Below the pieces are notes generated by a model, which was not told the DNA's origin, did no database searches, and was given only the letters and a program-made list of their open reading frames with translations. 64,000 nt of DNA from Streptosporangiales bacterium (lineage in GTDB: Bacteria > Actinomycetota > Actinomycetes > Streptosporangiales > WHST01): assembly GCA_009379955.1 (NCBI GenBank), contig WHST01000012.1, positions 1 to 64,000 of the forward strand. Reading direction: 5' to 3'. This document shows positions 1-8,734 of this stretch, in pieces (position 1 is the first letter of the stretch; every line of letters starts with the position of its first letter). The position numbers and the translations under genes were made by a program.

Positions 1-69
1 CCCGCCGAGCATCTCCGCAGCGAACGCCACCAGCCGCGGCCTGACCTGGTCCATCTCCTCCGGGGTCAC
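1..69 (-). CDS. IS701-family-like transposase, 5' end only
   Basis: Read leftward from a GTG at 69, the frame gives MTPEEMDQVRPRLVAFAAEM and runs off the window edge. From memory this resembles the N-terminus of IS701/DDE-type transposases of actinomycetes (an arginine-leucine helix followed by an AAEM segment). Only 23 residues are visible, so no catalytic residue can be checked. An internal ATG at 54 is an alternative start. If correct, an insertion sequence abuts the flavoprotein gene to the right, and its terminal repeat should lie within about 70-200. No clear repeat can be defined with one end missing. Confidence 0.4.
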   Translation of the reverse strand, partial: MTPEEMDQVRPRLVAFAAEMLGG

Positions 70-287
70 GGATCAGAACACGACCACATCACGAGCCGGA
101 TCAGCGGTAGCGACACACGTAACAAAGTACTACTAGGCGCGTACGCCGCCCGAGGTACGCCGGGTGTCGTCAGCGGGCGGACGTCAGCCGGCCCGATCCG
201 GCGGAGCATGAGGCTCACGTTCCCGTCGAGCGATGAGTTTCGGGCTCCCGCCCGGTCTCCCTCGGCAAGCCCCGGAGGAGAGCCGCC

Positions 288-1595
288 ATGACCGCCCAGA
301 CATTGCCCCTGACCACCCCCGCCGACGCGCTGCGTGCGCTGCGCGCCCGCCTCGCAGGCTCGGTGTACGTGCCCGGCGACGCCGAGTACGCAGGCAAGGA
401 GAGTTACCGCGGCGCGCCCGCGTTCGTGGTCGAGGCGGCCACGCCCGCCGAGGTACGCAGCGCCCTGGGTGTCGCGCGCGAGTACGGCCTGCCGCTCACC
501 GTCCAGTCCACCGGTCACGGCACCATCGTCGCGCCGACCGGCGGGCTGCTGCTGCGGACGTCCCGGATGGCACGGGTGCTCGTCGATCCCGACCGGCGGA
601 TCGCCCGTGTCGGGGCCGGTGCCCGGTGGAGTGAGGTCATCGCCGCGGCCGAGCCGTTCGGCCTGGCACCGCTGTCCGGTGACACCCCGTCCGTCGGCGT
701 CGTGGGGTACACGCTGGGCGGCGGGCTGAGCTGGCTGTCCCGCAGGTACGGCTTCGCCGCCGACAGCCTGCTGCGCATCGACCTGGTGACGGCGGACGGC
801 CGGTACGTCACCGCGACCGAGCACCGGAATCCCGACCTGTTCTGGGCCGTCCGGGGCGGCGGAGGCAACTTCGGCGTCGTGACGTCACTGGAGTTCCGGC
901 TCTACCACGTGCCCGAGGTGTACGGCGGCAGCGCGGTCTTCCCGATCGAACGGGCCGCGGCCGCGCTGACCTTCCTCGCCGAGCACGGCGAGGAGCTGCC
1001 GGACGCGCTGTCCCTCTCGCTGGTCGTCGCCAGGAACGCCGGCGAGGACGGCCCCGGCCTGATCGTGCGCGCCGTCCACGCGGACGGGGCGGACGCCGGG
1101 GAGCGCGCCCTGCGACCACTGCTCGACATCGTCGGCGCTCCCGTCTCCGGCGGCTTCCGGCCGATGCGGTACTCCGAGGTCAGTGGTATCGGAGGCACGC
1201 CGCCGCGAGGTTTCGCGATGTACGACCGCCTGTCGCCCGAGCTCGTGGAGCGGGTGGTCGGCTCGGTGACACGTCCCGACTCCGGCGTCTCGGCCCTGGA
1301 GATCAAGCACTGGGGCGGCGCCATCGCCTGGCCCACCGACCCGGCACCGGGACCGGTGAGCCACCGCGACGTCCCGTTCGTGATGAAGCTGGACGCATCG
1401 CCGCACGCCGTCGCCGACCTCACCAGGTACGCCACCGGCCACTCGTACCTCAACTTCCTCAGCGACACGACGCGGACCGCCAGGGCCTACACCGAGGACA
1501 ACTACCGGAGGCTGCGCGGCGTGAAGGCGGCCTACGACCCCGACAACATGTTCCACCGCAACCACAACATCCCGCCGGTGCTCAGGGCAGGGTGA
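288..1595 (+). CDS. FAD-linked oxidoreductase, berberine-bridge-enzyme type
   Basis: Secreted or cytosolic flavoprotein oxidase of the FAD_binding_4 plus BBE family; the substrate is unknown (family members oxidise sugars, alkaloids and antibiotic intermediates). The FAD-binding half contains STGHG at residues 74-78, whose His77 is the likely covalent flavin attachment site. The loop around residues 145-160 reads GYTLGGGLSW without the second cysteine of bicovalent enzymes. The C-terminal BBE segment YDPDNMFHRNHNIPP is intact, and 435 residues is a normal length. A strong GGAGGAG ribosome site lies about 9 bases before the ATG. It stands alone and converges on the MobA-like gene with a 14-base tail overlap. 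No signal peptide is evident. Confidence 0.88.
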   Translation: MTAQTLPLTTPADALRALRARLAGSVYVPGDAEYAGKESYRGAPAFVVEAATPAEVRSALGVAREYGLPLTVQSTGHGTIVAPTGGLLLRTSRMARVLVDPDRRIARVGAGARWSEVIAAAEPFGLAPLSGDTPSVGVVGYTLGGGLSWLSRRYGFAADSLLRIDLVTADGRYVTATEHRNPDLFWAVRGGGGNFGVVTSLEFRLYHVPEVYGGSAVFPIERAAAALTFLAEHGEELPDALSLSLVVARNAGEDGPGLIVRAVHADGADAGERALRPLLDIVGAPVSGGFRPMRYSEVSGIGGTPPRGFAMYDRLSPELVERVVGSVTRPDSGVSALEIKHWGGAIAWPTDPAPGPVSHRDVPFVMKLDASPHAVADLTRYATGHSYLNFLSDTTRTARAYTEDNYRRLRGVKAAYDPDNMFHRNHNIPPVLRAG

Positions 1596-2154
1596 TCGCC
1601 GGCGTCGGCTCGTCGACGTCGGTGGGATCAGCGAGGCCGGTGCAGTCGACCTCGAGCACGTCGCCCGGATGCGTACGCATCCAGGCCCGCGCGCCCGCGT
1701 CGCCCTCCGCCTCGTCGGCGACGCCCGCCCACACGTCCCGCGCGAGCAGCACCGGGTGCCCGCGGTGTCCCTCGTACGTCGCCACTGCGACGCCGGGACG
1801 TCCGTCCGCCGCCCAGGCGTCGACCACGCGCCGGATACACGCCTCGGTCAGCCACGGTGTGTCGACGAGGAACATGACGCACCCGTCGGCCTCGTCCGGC
1901 AGGGCGGCCAGACCGGCGCGCAGGGACGCGCCCATCCCGTCGCGCCATGCGGCGGCGAACACCGTCGTCGCGCCCTCGACCCGGCCGAGCGTCGCGGCGC
2001 CCTCCACCACGACGACCGGGTCGCACCCGGCCGCACGCACCGTCGCCGCGGCGCGGTCGACGAGCCGTTCGCCGTCGAGCCGCGCGAGCGCCTTGGGCCC
2101 GCCGAACCTGCGACCCTCCCCCGCGGCCAGCACCAGCCCCGCGATGGTGCTCAC
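1582..2154 (-). CDS. MobA-like nucleotidyltransferase (molybdenum cofactor)
   Basis: 190-residue NTP-transferase of the MobA/MocA type, expected to attach CMP or GMP to molybdopterin. The N-terminus VSTIAGLVLAAGEGRRFGGP holds the GxGxRFGxPK nucleotide-binding loop, and the metal-binding aspartate is in FLVDTPWLT. The GTG start is chosen because its GTGA overlaps the stop of the upstream xdhC-like gene by 4 bases. The frame is open further upstream but there overlies the coding XdhC. Together the pair would mature a molybdenum hydroxylase of the xanthine or CO dehydrogenase family, none of which is in the window. Nicotine-blue-reductase-like relatives share the fold, so substrate identity is uncertain. 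Confidence 0.85.
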   Translation of the reverse strand: MSTIAGLVLAAGEGRRFGGPKALARLDGERLVDRAAATVRAAGCDPVVVVEGAATLGRVEGATTVFAAAWRDGMGASLRAGLAALPDEADGCVMFLVDTPWLTEACIRRVVDAWAADGRPGVAVATYEGHRGHPVLLARDVWAGVADEAEGDAGARAWMRTHPGDVLEVDCTGLADPTDVDEPTPAITLP

Positions 2155-3335
2155 GGGTCGGTGCGAACGGTGAGCCCGGCCGACTCGCGGTGAATCGGGC
2201 CGCTCAGCACGCCCAGCCGAGCACCGGTGCCGCCCCACCGGATCTGCACGATCTCGGCCGCGATCGAGACGGCCGTCTCCTCGGGCGTACGTGCGCCGAT
2301 GTCGAGGCCGGTCGGCGACGAGATGCGCGACAGGTCGTCGTCGCCGAGACCGGCCTCGCGCAGCCGCTCCATCCGGTCGTCGTGGGTGCGCCTGGAACCC
2401 ATCGCGCCGATGTACGCCGCCGGCGTACGCAGCGCGGCCTGCAGCAGCGGGACGTCGAACTTCGGGTCGTGGGTGAGGACGCACAGCACGGTGCGCCCGT
2501 CGATGGTGCCGGCCTCGAGCTCCCTGTCGAGGTAACGGTGCGGCCAGTCGACGACCACCTCGTCGACGTCGGGGAAGCGGCGCTTGGTCGCGAAGATCGG
2601 GCGGGCGTCGCACACCGTCACCCGGAATCCCAGGAAGGTGCCCATCCGCGCCATGCTCGCGGCGAAGTCGATCGCGCCGAACACGATCATCCGCGGCTTC
2701 GGCGCGAGTGACTGCACGAACAGCGCGAGGTCGTCTGCCCTGCGCTCGCCGTGCCTGCCCAGTCGCAGCACCTCGGTCGTGCCGGCGGCGAGCATGCCGC
2801 GCACGTCGTCGGCAACGGCGTCATCGAGGCGCGTGGAGCCGAGCGTGCCCGACCGGCGATCGGGCCAGACCACCAACCGGCGGCCGAGCTCGGGTGGCGA
2901 CCCGTCACTCGACTCGCCCTCGACCGTGGCGCCGGAGCCGTCGACCTCGATGACCGTGACCACCGCGACGGGCTCGCCCTCACGCACTGAGGTGAGGACG
3001 TCGCCGAGCTCGGGGAACACCTGGTGGTCGACCGGCTCGACGAGGATGTCGATCACACCGCCGCAGGTCAGACCCACCGCGCCGGCGTCGTCGTCGCTGA
3101 TGCCGTAGCGCTGCAGGACCGGCCGGCCGGACTCCGTCACCTCGCGCGCGAGCTCGTACACCGCGCCCTCGACGCAGCCGCCCGACACGCTGCCGAACGC
3201 CGCGCCGTCGGCGCCGACGGCCATGGCGGCGCCCGGTGCGCGGGGCGCGCTGCGCCAGGTGCGCACCACCCGCGCCATGCCGAACGGGCGTCCCTCCGCC
3301 CACAGCGTCGACAGCTCGTCGAGCACGTCCCGCAT
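2151..3335 (-). CDS. XdhC/CoxI family molybdenum-hydroxylase maturation factor
   Basis: 394-residue XdhC/CoxI protein. The N-terminal domain has the GSVSGGCVEGAV segment and LTCGGVIDILVEP, the conserved cysteine region of the family. The C-terminal Rossmann-like domain begins MIVFGAIDFAASMARMG and ends with the YIGAMGSRRTHDDR signature. XdhC proteins bind molybdenum cofactor, promote its sulfuration and hand it to xanthine dehydrogenase-type enzymes in the cytoplasm. The ATG at 3335 has a GGAGGTGC ribosome site just upstream; a longer frame to 3380 lacks one. It is translationally coupled to the MobA-like gene. No hydroxylase subunit lies nearby, so the client must be encoded elsewhere. Confidence 0.88.
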   Translation of the reverse strand: MRDVLDELSTLWAEGRPFGMARVVRTWRSAPRAPGAAMAVGADGAAFGSVSGGCVEGAVYELAREVTESGRPVLQRYGISDDDAGAVGLTCGGVIDILVEPVDHQVFPELGDVLTSVREGEPVAVVTVIEVDGSGATVEGESSDGSPPELGRRLVVWPDRRSGTLGSTRLDDAVADDVRGMLAAGTTEVLRLGRHGERRADDLALFVQSLAPKPRMIVFGAIDFAASMARMGTFLGFRVTVCDARPIFATKRRFPDVDEVVVDWPHRYLDRELEAGTIDGRTVLCVLTHDPKFDVPLLQAALRTPAAYIGAMGSRRTHDDRMERLREAGLGDDDLSRISSPTGLDIGARTPEETAVSIAAEIVQIRWGGTGARLGVLSGPIHRESAGLTVRTDP

Positions 3336-3376
3336 GCAGCACCTCCGGTATCCCGCATCTATCAGAGTACGGCGCC

Positions 3377-3730
3377 TCACGCCCAGCCGAGCTTGTGCAG
3401 TTGTTCGTCGTCGATGCCGAAGTGGTGGGCGATCTCGTGCACGATCGTGACCTTGACCTCCTCGGCGACCTCCTCAGGGGACGAGCTGATCGCGCAGATC
3501 GGGCGGCGGTAGATCGAGATCCGGTCCGGCAGGACGCCCGCATACCAGTCGCCACGCTCGGTGAGCGGCACGCCCTGGTAGAGGCCGAGCAGGCCGTCCT
3601 GCGGAGGGTCATCTTCGACCACGACGGCGACGTTGTCCATCATCTCGGCGAACTCCTGCGGGATGCCGTCGAGGGCGTCGCGCACCAGCTCCTCGAACTC
3701 CTCGCGCGTCAGGTCGATCACGAGTGTCAT
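3377..3730 (-). CDS. Small zinc metallopeptidase family protein (MPN-like zincin, DUF1025 type)
   Basis: 117-residue protein with HEIAHHFGIDD at residues 98-108, i.e. HExxHxxGxxD, with His98, His102 and Asp108 as probable zinc ligands and Glu99 as the base. Length and layout (acidic N-terminus, then one zincin domain) match the minimal actinobacterial metallopeptidase family whose substrates are unknown. No signal peptide is present, so it is presumably cytoplasmic. The ATG at 3730 is the first start consistent with family length; the frame continues upstream over the 5' part of the divergent phosphoesterase and is not used there. It ends 41 bases from the start of xdhC. Confidence 0.85.
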   Translation of the reverse strand: MTLVIDLTREEFEELVRDALDGIPQEFAEMMDNVAVVVEDDPPQDGLLGLYQGVPLTERGDWYAGVLPDRISIYRRPICAISSSPEEVAEEVKVTIVHEIAHHFGIDDEQLHKLGWA

Positions 3731-3779
3731 TGTCGCGGGGCTGCCCGCGGAAGGCGTCACCGGATGAGAGTCTGGGCCG

Positions 3780-5366
3780 ATGCGCGTGGTCAAGGCGGTG
3801 TGGCAGCGGGTGCGGCGGCTGTTCGGGCCGCGCACCAGGCGACGCCTCGCCGTCACCGCGGTCGCCCTGGTCGGCGGCTGGTTCGGGCTCCTCGTCGGCG
3901 GCTCGGTCACCGCGCCCGTCGGCCCGGTCGAGGCGCAGCTGTCGCTCCGCCCGTCCATCACCGGCAACACCTTCGTCGACGTCGCGCCGCTCGGCACGCT
4001 CGAGCTCGACACCACCGACGCGCCACTGGCGATCAAGGCGTCCGTCGCCGAGATCAGGGTCGAGGCGGCCCGCGAGATCTTCGACGACCCCCGCAGTCTC
4101 AACGGCATCCAGGACCGGATCGTGTCCGACCTGCAGCGAGCGCTGGTACGCCTGGCCCTGCAGTCGCTCGGCTTCGGCGTGCTCGGTGCGGCGGCGTTCA
4201 CGGCGGCGGTGTTCCGCACCTGGCGACGCGTCCTGAAGGGCTCGCTCGTGACGCTGGGCCTGATGCTGATCACGTACGCGGCCGCGGCCGCCACGTGGAA
4301 CGAGCAGGCCGTCGAGCAGCCGCGCTACACCGGCCTGCTCGCCAGCGCGCCGAGCCTCGTCGGCAGCGCCGAGAGCATCGCGAGCGACTTCGGCCGCTAC
4401 CGCATCCAGCTGGCGAAGCTCGTGACCAACGTGTCCAAGCTGTACGACGCGACCTCGGCGCTGCCGACGGACGAGCCCGACCCCAACACCATCCGGGTGC
4501 TGCACGTGTCCGACATCCACCTCAACCCGGCCGCGTGGAACGTCATCACGTCGGTGAAGGAGCAGTTCGGGGTGTCGATGATCATCGACACCGGCGACCT
4601 CACCGACCACGGCAGCAGCGCGGAGAGCCAGTTCGTCGACGAGATCGAGAAGCTCGACGTCCCGTACGTCTTCGTCAAGGGCAACCACGACTCCGAGGCG
4701 ACGGTGCAGGCGGTCGAGCGTCAGGACAACGCGATCGTGCTGTCCGGCAGGTCGCGCACGGTCGACGGCATCAGGCTGTGGGGCATCGGCGACCCGCGGT
4801 TCACACCGGACAAGGACGTGCACACCGACGAGGACACCGTGCCACTGGGGGCGTACGGCCAGCAGCTCCGTTCGCGGATCGAGGCCGCGGGCACGATCGA
4901 CATCGCGCTGACCCACGACCCGACGGTGACGAAGGAGTGGCAGGGCATCGTCCCACTCACCCTCGCCGGGCACACCCACAAGCGGGAGACGCGGCTCACC
5001 GCCGGCGGCACCAGGGAGATGATCGTGGGCTCGACGGGTGGCGCGGGCCTGCGCGCCCTCGACCACGAGGAGCCGACCCCGATCGAGCTGAACGTCCTGT
5101 ACCTCGACAAGCGCACCAAGCGGCTGCAGGCGTGGGACGAGATCACGCTCGGCGGCCTGGGCCTCACCTCCGCGCAGATCGACCGGCACACCGAGGAGAA
5201 GCCCAACCGCCCGCTGAACCGCCTCGCCGGCGAGTCACCCACCCCCGTGCCGACGCCGACTCCGTCGGGCAGCCAGACCCCGTTCACCGTCCCGGCCACC
5301 ACCCCACCGCCGGCCGGCTCGACCACCGGCCGCCGGCGCAGACCCGGTGGCCCACCCGCGCCGTAG
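3780..5366 (+). CDS. Membrane-anchored calcineurin-like metallophosphoesterase
   Basis: 528-residue protein. An N-terminal transmembrane segment (about 24-45) is followed by an extracytoplasmic domain, then one or two further membrane segments (about 125-170). The catalytic domain lies in the second half, with the full metal-site series: SDIH near 242, GDLTDHG near 271, KGNHDS near 299, THDP near 378 and GHTHKR near 396. The tail after residue 480 is a low-complexity proline/threonine stretch, probably a wall-spanning linker. Substrate unknown; relatives act on phosphodiesters or phospholipid head groups. Monocistronic, divergent from the zincin gene with 49 bases between starts. Confidence 0.85.
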   Translation: MRVVKAVWQRVRRLFGPRTRRRLAVTAVALVGGWFGLLVGGSVTAPVGPVEAQLSLRPSITGNTFVDVAPLGTLELDTTDAPLAIKASVAEIRVEAAREIFDDPRSLNGIQDRIVSDLQRALVRLALQSLGFGVLGAAAFTAAVFRTWRRVLKGSLVTLGLMLITYAAAAATWNEQAVEQPRYTGLLASAPSLVGSAESIASDFGRYRIQLAKLVTNVSKLYDATSALPTDEPDPNTIRVLHVSDIHLNPAAWNVITSVKEQFGVSMIIDTGDLTDHGSSAESQFVDEIEKLDVPYVFVKGNHDSEATVQAVERQDNAIVLSGRSRTVDGIRLWGIGDPRFTPDKDVHTDEDTVPLGAYGQQLRSRIEAAGTIDIALTHDPTVTKEWQGIVPLTLAGHTHKRETRLTAGGTREMIVGSTGGAGLRALDHEEPTPIELNVLYLDKRTKRLQAWDEITLGGLGLTSAQIDRHTEEKPNRPLNRLAGESPTPVPTPTPSGSQTPFTVPATTPPPAGSTTGRRRRPGGPPAP

Positions 5367-5380
5367 CGGCGGTATCCGCG

Positions 5381-5410
5381 TTGGCGGGCGAGACGCCGGC
5401 GTCCTATCCT
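5381..5410 (+). promoter_or_regulatory. Probable promoter of tRNA-Glu
   Basis: TTGGCG at 5381-5386 and TATCCT at 5405-5410 are separated by 18 bases. Transcription would begin about 5417, 15 bases before the mature tRNA. Spacing fits a housekeeping sigma-70-type promoter; the -10 hexamer matches TAnnnT. Confidence 0.5.
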
Positions 5411-5431
5411 TGAGCCGTCTCAGTCGTCGAC

Positions 5432-5504
5432 GTCCCCATCGTCTAGCGGCCTAGGACTCCGCCCTTTCAAGGCGGCAGCGCGGGTTCGAATCCCGTTGGG
5501 GGCA
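5432..5504 (+). tRNA. tRNA-Glu (anticodon TTC)
   Basis: 73-base cloverleaf. Acceptor arms GTCCCCA and TGGGGGC pair with one G-T wobble. The anticodon stem CCGCC/GGCGG encloses loop CTTTCAA with anticodon TTC, and the T arm carries the canonical TTCGAAT loop. The discriminator base is A; CCA is not encoded (only C follows). The tRNA sits between the phosphoesterase and the convergent liv-type operon. Confidence 0.97.
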
Positions 5505-5525
5505 CGTACAGCATCTGTTCTTCGC

Positions 5526-6779
5526 TTACCCGAAGGTCTTCGCCGTGGCGTAGCCCTTTCCGTCGTACTTCTGCACGATGACCGACGACACGGCCGGCTG
5601 GCCGTCCTTCGTGGTGTCGACTGCGGTGCCGTCCAGCATGAGCGGCGCCTGGAAGTCCGAGATGCCACGCAGCGCTTCCATGAAGCTGGCGCGTGTCGGA
5701 TCGGTCGTCTTCTCGAACGCCTGCTCCAGCGTGGCGCCTACCATGTAGCTCCACATGCAGTGCGGGAAGGCGGGCGTGTCGGGGTAGTCCGCGTACTCCT
5801 CGAGGTCCGACAGGAACGTCACGACGTCGTCGTCCTTGGCGAACGCCGGGCTCTGCGGTGCTTTCGCGAACGACACGGAGTAGACCCCGGGGAAGGCCTT
5901 GGCACCGCCGGGCTCGAGAATCGCGGACGGACTCGAGGTGTTCGACGGGAGGAACCAGCTTGGTTTCCAGCCGGTCTGCCGGGTCTTCTCCAGGGACGAG
6001 ATCACGAGCGGCGTGATCGACATCGCGTTGAAGAAGACATCCGCGTCGGTCGCGGCGAGCTCGGTGAGCTGCGCGTCGACCGACGTGTCGGTGGCCTCGT
6101 AGGTGAGCTCCTTGACGACCTCGATGTTGTCGGCACTGGCGATCGCCTTCTTGAAGCCCTCGACGTAACCTTTGCCGTAGTCGTCGTTCTGCGACAAGAT
6201 CGCCACCTTGTGGTCGTCGTCCGAAGCGGCGAGCAGGTCACCGAACGCGGCGCCCTCATTCTGGTAGATCGGGACGAACCCGAGTTGCCAGGGGCTCTTC
6301 TTCCGGTTGCTGAACAGCGGGTCGCCCGTCATGACGAGCACCTGCGGGAACTCCTCGTCGACGGCCGCCTCCCGGTAGGCGCGGTTGGTCGGCGTGCCGA
6401 GCCCTGACGTGACGGCGAACACGCCGTCCGAGCCCATCTGCTGGAAGTTGGCCAGGGCCTTCTGCGGGTCGTACGCATCGTCGTAGCTCTTGATCTCGAC
6501 GGTGCGTGTCTTGCCGTCGCCGAACTTGACGCCACCCGCCTCGTTGACCGCGCCGAAGTACGCCTTGATTCCTGCGACCGTGCAGGTGCCGGGGCCGGCC
6601 GTCGGGCCGCTGAGGGGGGTCGTGATCCCGAGCGTGATCGTCTTGTCCGTGATGCCAGGGCTCGTGGATCCCGCGCTCCCCCGAGGCCCGCCGCGAGCGC
6701 AGCCCGACACCGCGAGAGCGACGATCGACGCCATCGCGATGATGCGGACGAAGGTCCCGGCTCTCATTCGAATGTTCAT
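5526..6779 (-). CDS. Branched-chain-amino-acid-type ABC substrate-binding lipoprotein
   Basis: 417-residue periplasmic-binding protein of the LivJ/LivK (peripla_BP_6) type. The signal peptide is followed by lipobox AVSGC with the lipidated cysteine at residue 27, and the mature protein begins a glycine/serine-rich linker then ITLGITTPLSGPTAG, the typical first strand. It would capture a ligand outside the membrane and deliver it to the two permeases encoded upstream. The ligand may be a branched amino acid, amide, urea or an aromatic acid; sequence does not decide. The ATG at 6779 is 29 bases after the preceding permease gene. It is the last gene of a five-gene minus-strand operon. Confidence 0.9.
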   Translation of the reverse strand: MNIRMRAGTFVRIIAMASIVALAVSGCARGGPRGSAGSTSPGITDKTITLGITTPLSGPTAGPGTCTVAGIKAYFGAVNEAGGVKFGDGKTRTVEIKSYDDAYDPQKALANFQQMGSDGVFAVTSGLGTPTNRAYREAAVDEEFPQVLVMTGDPLFSNRKKSPWQLGFVPIYQNEGAAFGDLLAASDDDHKVAILSQNDDYGKGYVEGFKKAIASADNIEVVKELTYEATDTSVDAQLTELAATDADVFFNAMSITPLVISSLEKTRQTGWKPSWFLPSNTSSPSAILEPGGAKAFPGVYSVSFAKAPQSPAFAKDDDVVTFLSDLEEYADYPDTPAFPHCMWSYMVGATLEQAFEKTTDPTRASFMEALRGISDFQAPLMLDGTAVDTTKDGQPAVSSVIVQKYDGKGYATAKTFG

Positions 6780-6808
6780 TCCTGACCTGGCCTCTCTGTC
6801 TCTCCGGG

Positions 6809-7849
6809 TCATGCCTGCGCGCTGTCCGTGGACGGATGCTGCGCGGGCGGGGTTTGCGGGGAATCTTCCTGCGATGGTCGGGCACTGGGCCGCCGCGTGA
6901 GCCGACCGATCACTCGCGGGAGGCTCACGAGTCCTCCCGGCAGCAGGAACAGCACCGCCAGGAGGATCAAGCCCTGGCTGACGGCCGTCAGGTTCGGGTC
7001 GATCGCGTTGGTGAGCTGCGGGACGAACACGTAGTACGCGCCACCGAGCAGCGAGCCGGTGATGCGGCCGGCGCCGCCGATCACCATCGCGGCGACGAGG
7101 GCGATCGAATGGCCGAAGCTCAGGGTCTCGGGCGACGTGTACTGCACCGCGACGAGGTAGAGGAAGCCGCTCACACCGCCGAGGATCGATGCGATGGTGA
7201 AAGCAAGGACCTTGTAGCGATAGGGCGAGACGCCCATCGACGCGGCCACCGCCTCGTTCTTGCGCACCGCTACGAGGGCGCGGCCGAACTTGCCGCGCAC
7301 GAGGTTGCGGGCCAGCAGGAAGGCTGCGGCGGCCACGACCAGCACGATGTAGAACTGCCACTGGTCGTTGTAGAGGCCGGTCCAGTCCGGTGCGCTGGAG
7401 AACCGGGCCGAGGTGCCCTGCGACCCCCCGGTGAGGCCGGACAGCCGCTTCGCCAGTGGAACGCCGACGATGGGAAGGGCGATGGTGACCATCGCGATGG
7501 CGAGGCCGCCCAGCCGGGCAGCGGCCAGCGCGACGAGCAGGCCCACGACGCCAGGGATGACGCAGGCCGCCACGAACACCAGCACGACGTTCCAGTCGTG
7601 GGTGACGCCGTAGGCGGCGGCGTACGCGCCGAGCCCGAGGAAGAAGATCTGCCCGAGATTGACCTGCCCGGTGTATCCCATCACGATGTTCAGCCCCAGG
7701 ACGGCCACGGCGTAGACGCCGATGCGGATGAGCGTCTGGTTGGCGAACACCGGGAGGAAGAGCGGGGCGGCGAGCAGCAGGATCGCGACCACGATCACGA
7801 GCGCACGCCACACCCACCGGTTGCGAAGCCGAGCCGACATCGTGTTCAT
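6809..7849 (-). CDS. LivM-type ABC transporter permease
   Basis: 346-residue integral membrane permease with about eight to ten hydrophobic segments. GLNIVMGYTGQVNLGQIFFLGLGAYAAAY is the signature of LivM-type proteins (given here in part: residues about 52-80), with the EAA-like loop around KNEAVAASMG. It starts with ATG at 7849, sharing a single base with the stop of the LivH gene (TGATG), so the two are translationally coupled. A second ATG three codons on is possible. The C-terminus is an extended proline/serine/glutamine-rich cytoplasmic tail of about 40 residues beyond the usual end. Confidence 0.9.
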   Translation of the reverse strand: MNTMSARLRNRWVWRALVIVVAILLLAAPLFLPVFANQTLIRIGVYAVAVLGLNIVMGYTGQVNLGQIFFLGLGAYAAAYGVTHDWNVVLVFVAACVIPGVVGLLVALAAARLGGLAIAMVTIALPIVGVPLAKRLSGLTGGSQGTSARFSSAPDWTGLYNDQWQFYIVLVVAAAAFLLARNLVRGKFGRALVAVRKNEAVAASMGVSPYRYKVLAFTIASILGGVSGFLYLVAVQYTSPETLSFGHSIALVAAMVIGGAGRITGSLLGGAYYVFVPQLTNAIDPNLTAVSQGLILLAVLFLLPGGLVSLPRVIGRLTRRPSARPSQEDSPQTPPAQHPSTDSAQA

Positions 7850-8730
7850 CAGACCCGCACCACGACCTTCCGCCCGAACAGGCCCTGGGGACGGACGACG
7901 AGGATCACGAAGATCAGGATGAACGGCACGGCGATCTTCAGGTCGTGGCCGATGAAGGGCACGTAGACGGCAACCAGGCTCTCGAGGACGCCGATCGCCC
8001 AGGCAGCGACCACGGCGCCGATCGGGCTGCTCAGTCCGCCGAGGATGACCGCGGCGAGCGCGTACACCAGCGGGGTGTCCAGCATCCCGGGGGTGAGGCT
8101 GAGCTGCGGGGCGACCAGCGAGCCGGCGATCGCACCGAGAGCGGCCGCGAGGCCCCAGCCGACCATGAGGAGACGGCCGACGGGAAGGCCCGAGAAGGCC
8201 GCGGATGCGGGGTTGACGGCAACGGCGCGCAGGGCGAGTCCGAGCTTCGTGCCGAAGAAGAGGAGCTGCAGCACGACCATGATCGCGATGATCGCGAGCG
8301 TCGTGCCGACCGAGCGGACGCTGACGACTACGCCGAACATGTCGACACTCGTGAGCGGGAACAGCGAGGGGAACGGGCGGTTGTCGTAGCTCCAGATCCA
8401 CGCGCAGACACCGGTGAGGAGGGTCAGCAGTCCGATCGTCACGACGATGGCGGTATCGGGATCGCCCCGCTCGAAGCGCCGGATGAGGAAGCGCTCGACC
8501 ACCGCACCGATGAAGAACGAGACGACCACGGCGGCGAGGATGCCGAGGAGTACGGGAAGCCCCAGCCGCACGAAGCTGTACGCGATGTACGCCGACAGTA
8601 CGGCCATACCTCCTTGGGCGAAGTTGATGAGTCCGGTCGCCTGGTTCACGAGCACGATCGCGAGCGCGAGCGCGGCATAGATCGAGCCTGTCGAGAGTCC
8701 GTCGACCACGAGCTGGATGAACGTTCCCAC
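7849..8730 (-). CDS. LivH-type ABC transporter permease
   Basis: 293-residue inner-membrane permease. The N-terminus MGTFIQLVVDGLSTGSIYAA and the ATGLINFAQGGMAVLSAYIA stretch are diagnostic of LivH. Eight or so membrane helices are visible. It partners LivM to form the translocation pore. It starts 4 bases after the LivF stop and ends overlapping the LivM start, so the order is livG-livF-livH-livM-binding protein. Confidence 0.92.
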   Translation of the reverse strand: MGTFIQLVVDGLSTGSIYAALALAIVLVNQATGLINFAQGGMAVLSAYIAYSFVRLGLPVLLGILAAVVVSFFIGAVVERFLIRRFERGDPDTAIVVTIGLLTLLTGVCAWIWSYDNRPFPSLFPLTSVDMFGVVVSVRSVGTTLAIIAIMVVLQLLFFGTKLGLALRAVAVNPASAAFSGLPVGRLLMVGWGLAAALGAIAGSLVAPQLSLTPGMLDTPLVYALAAVILGGLSSPIGAVVAAWAIGVLESLVAVYVPFIGHDLKIAVPFILIFVILVVRPQGLFGRKVVVRV

Positions 8731-8734
8731 GCTC

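Noticed and set aside
3236-5413. 725-codon plus-strand frame
   Set aside because: It overlaps the xdhC, zincin and phosphoesterase genes and has an Arg/Ala/Pro-rich composition with no motif.
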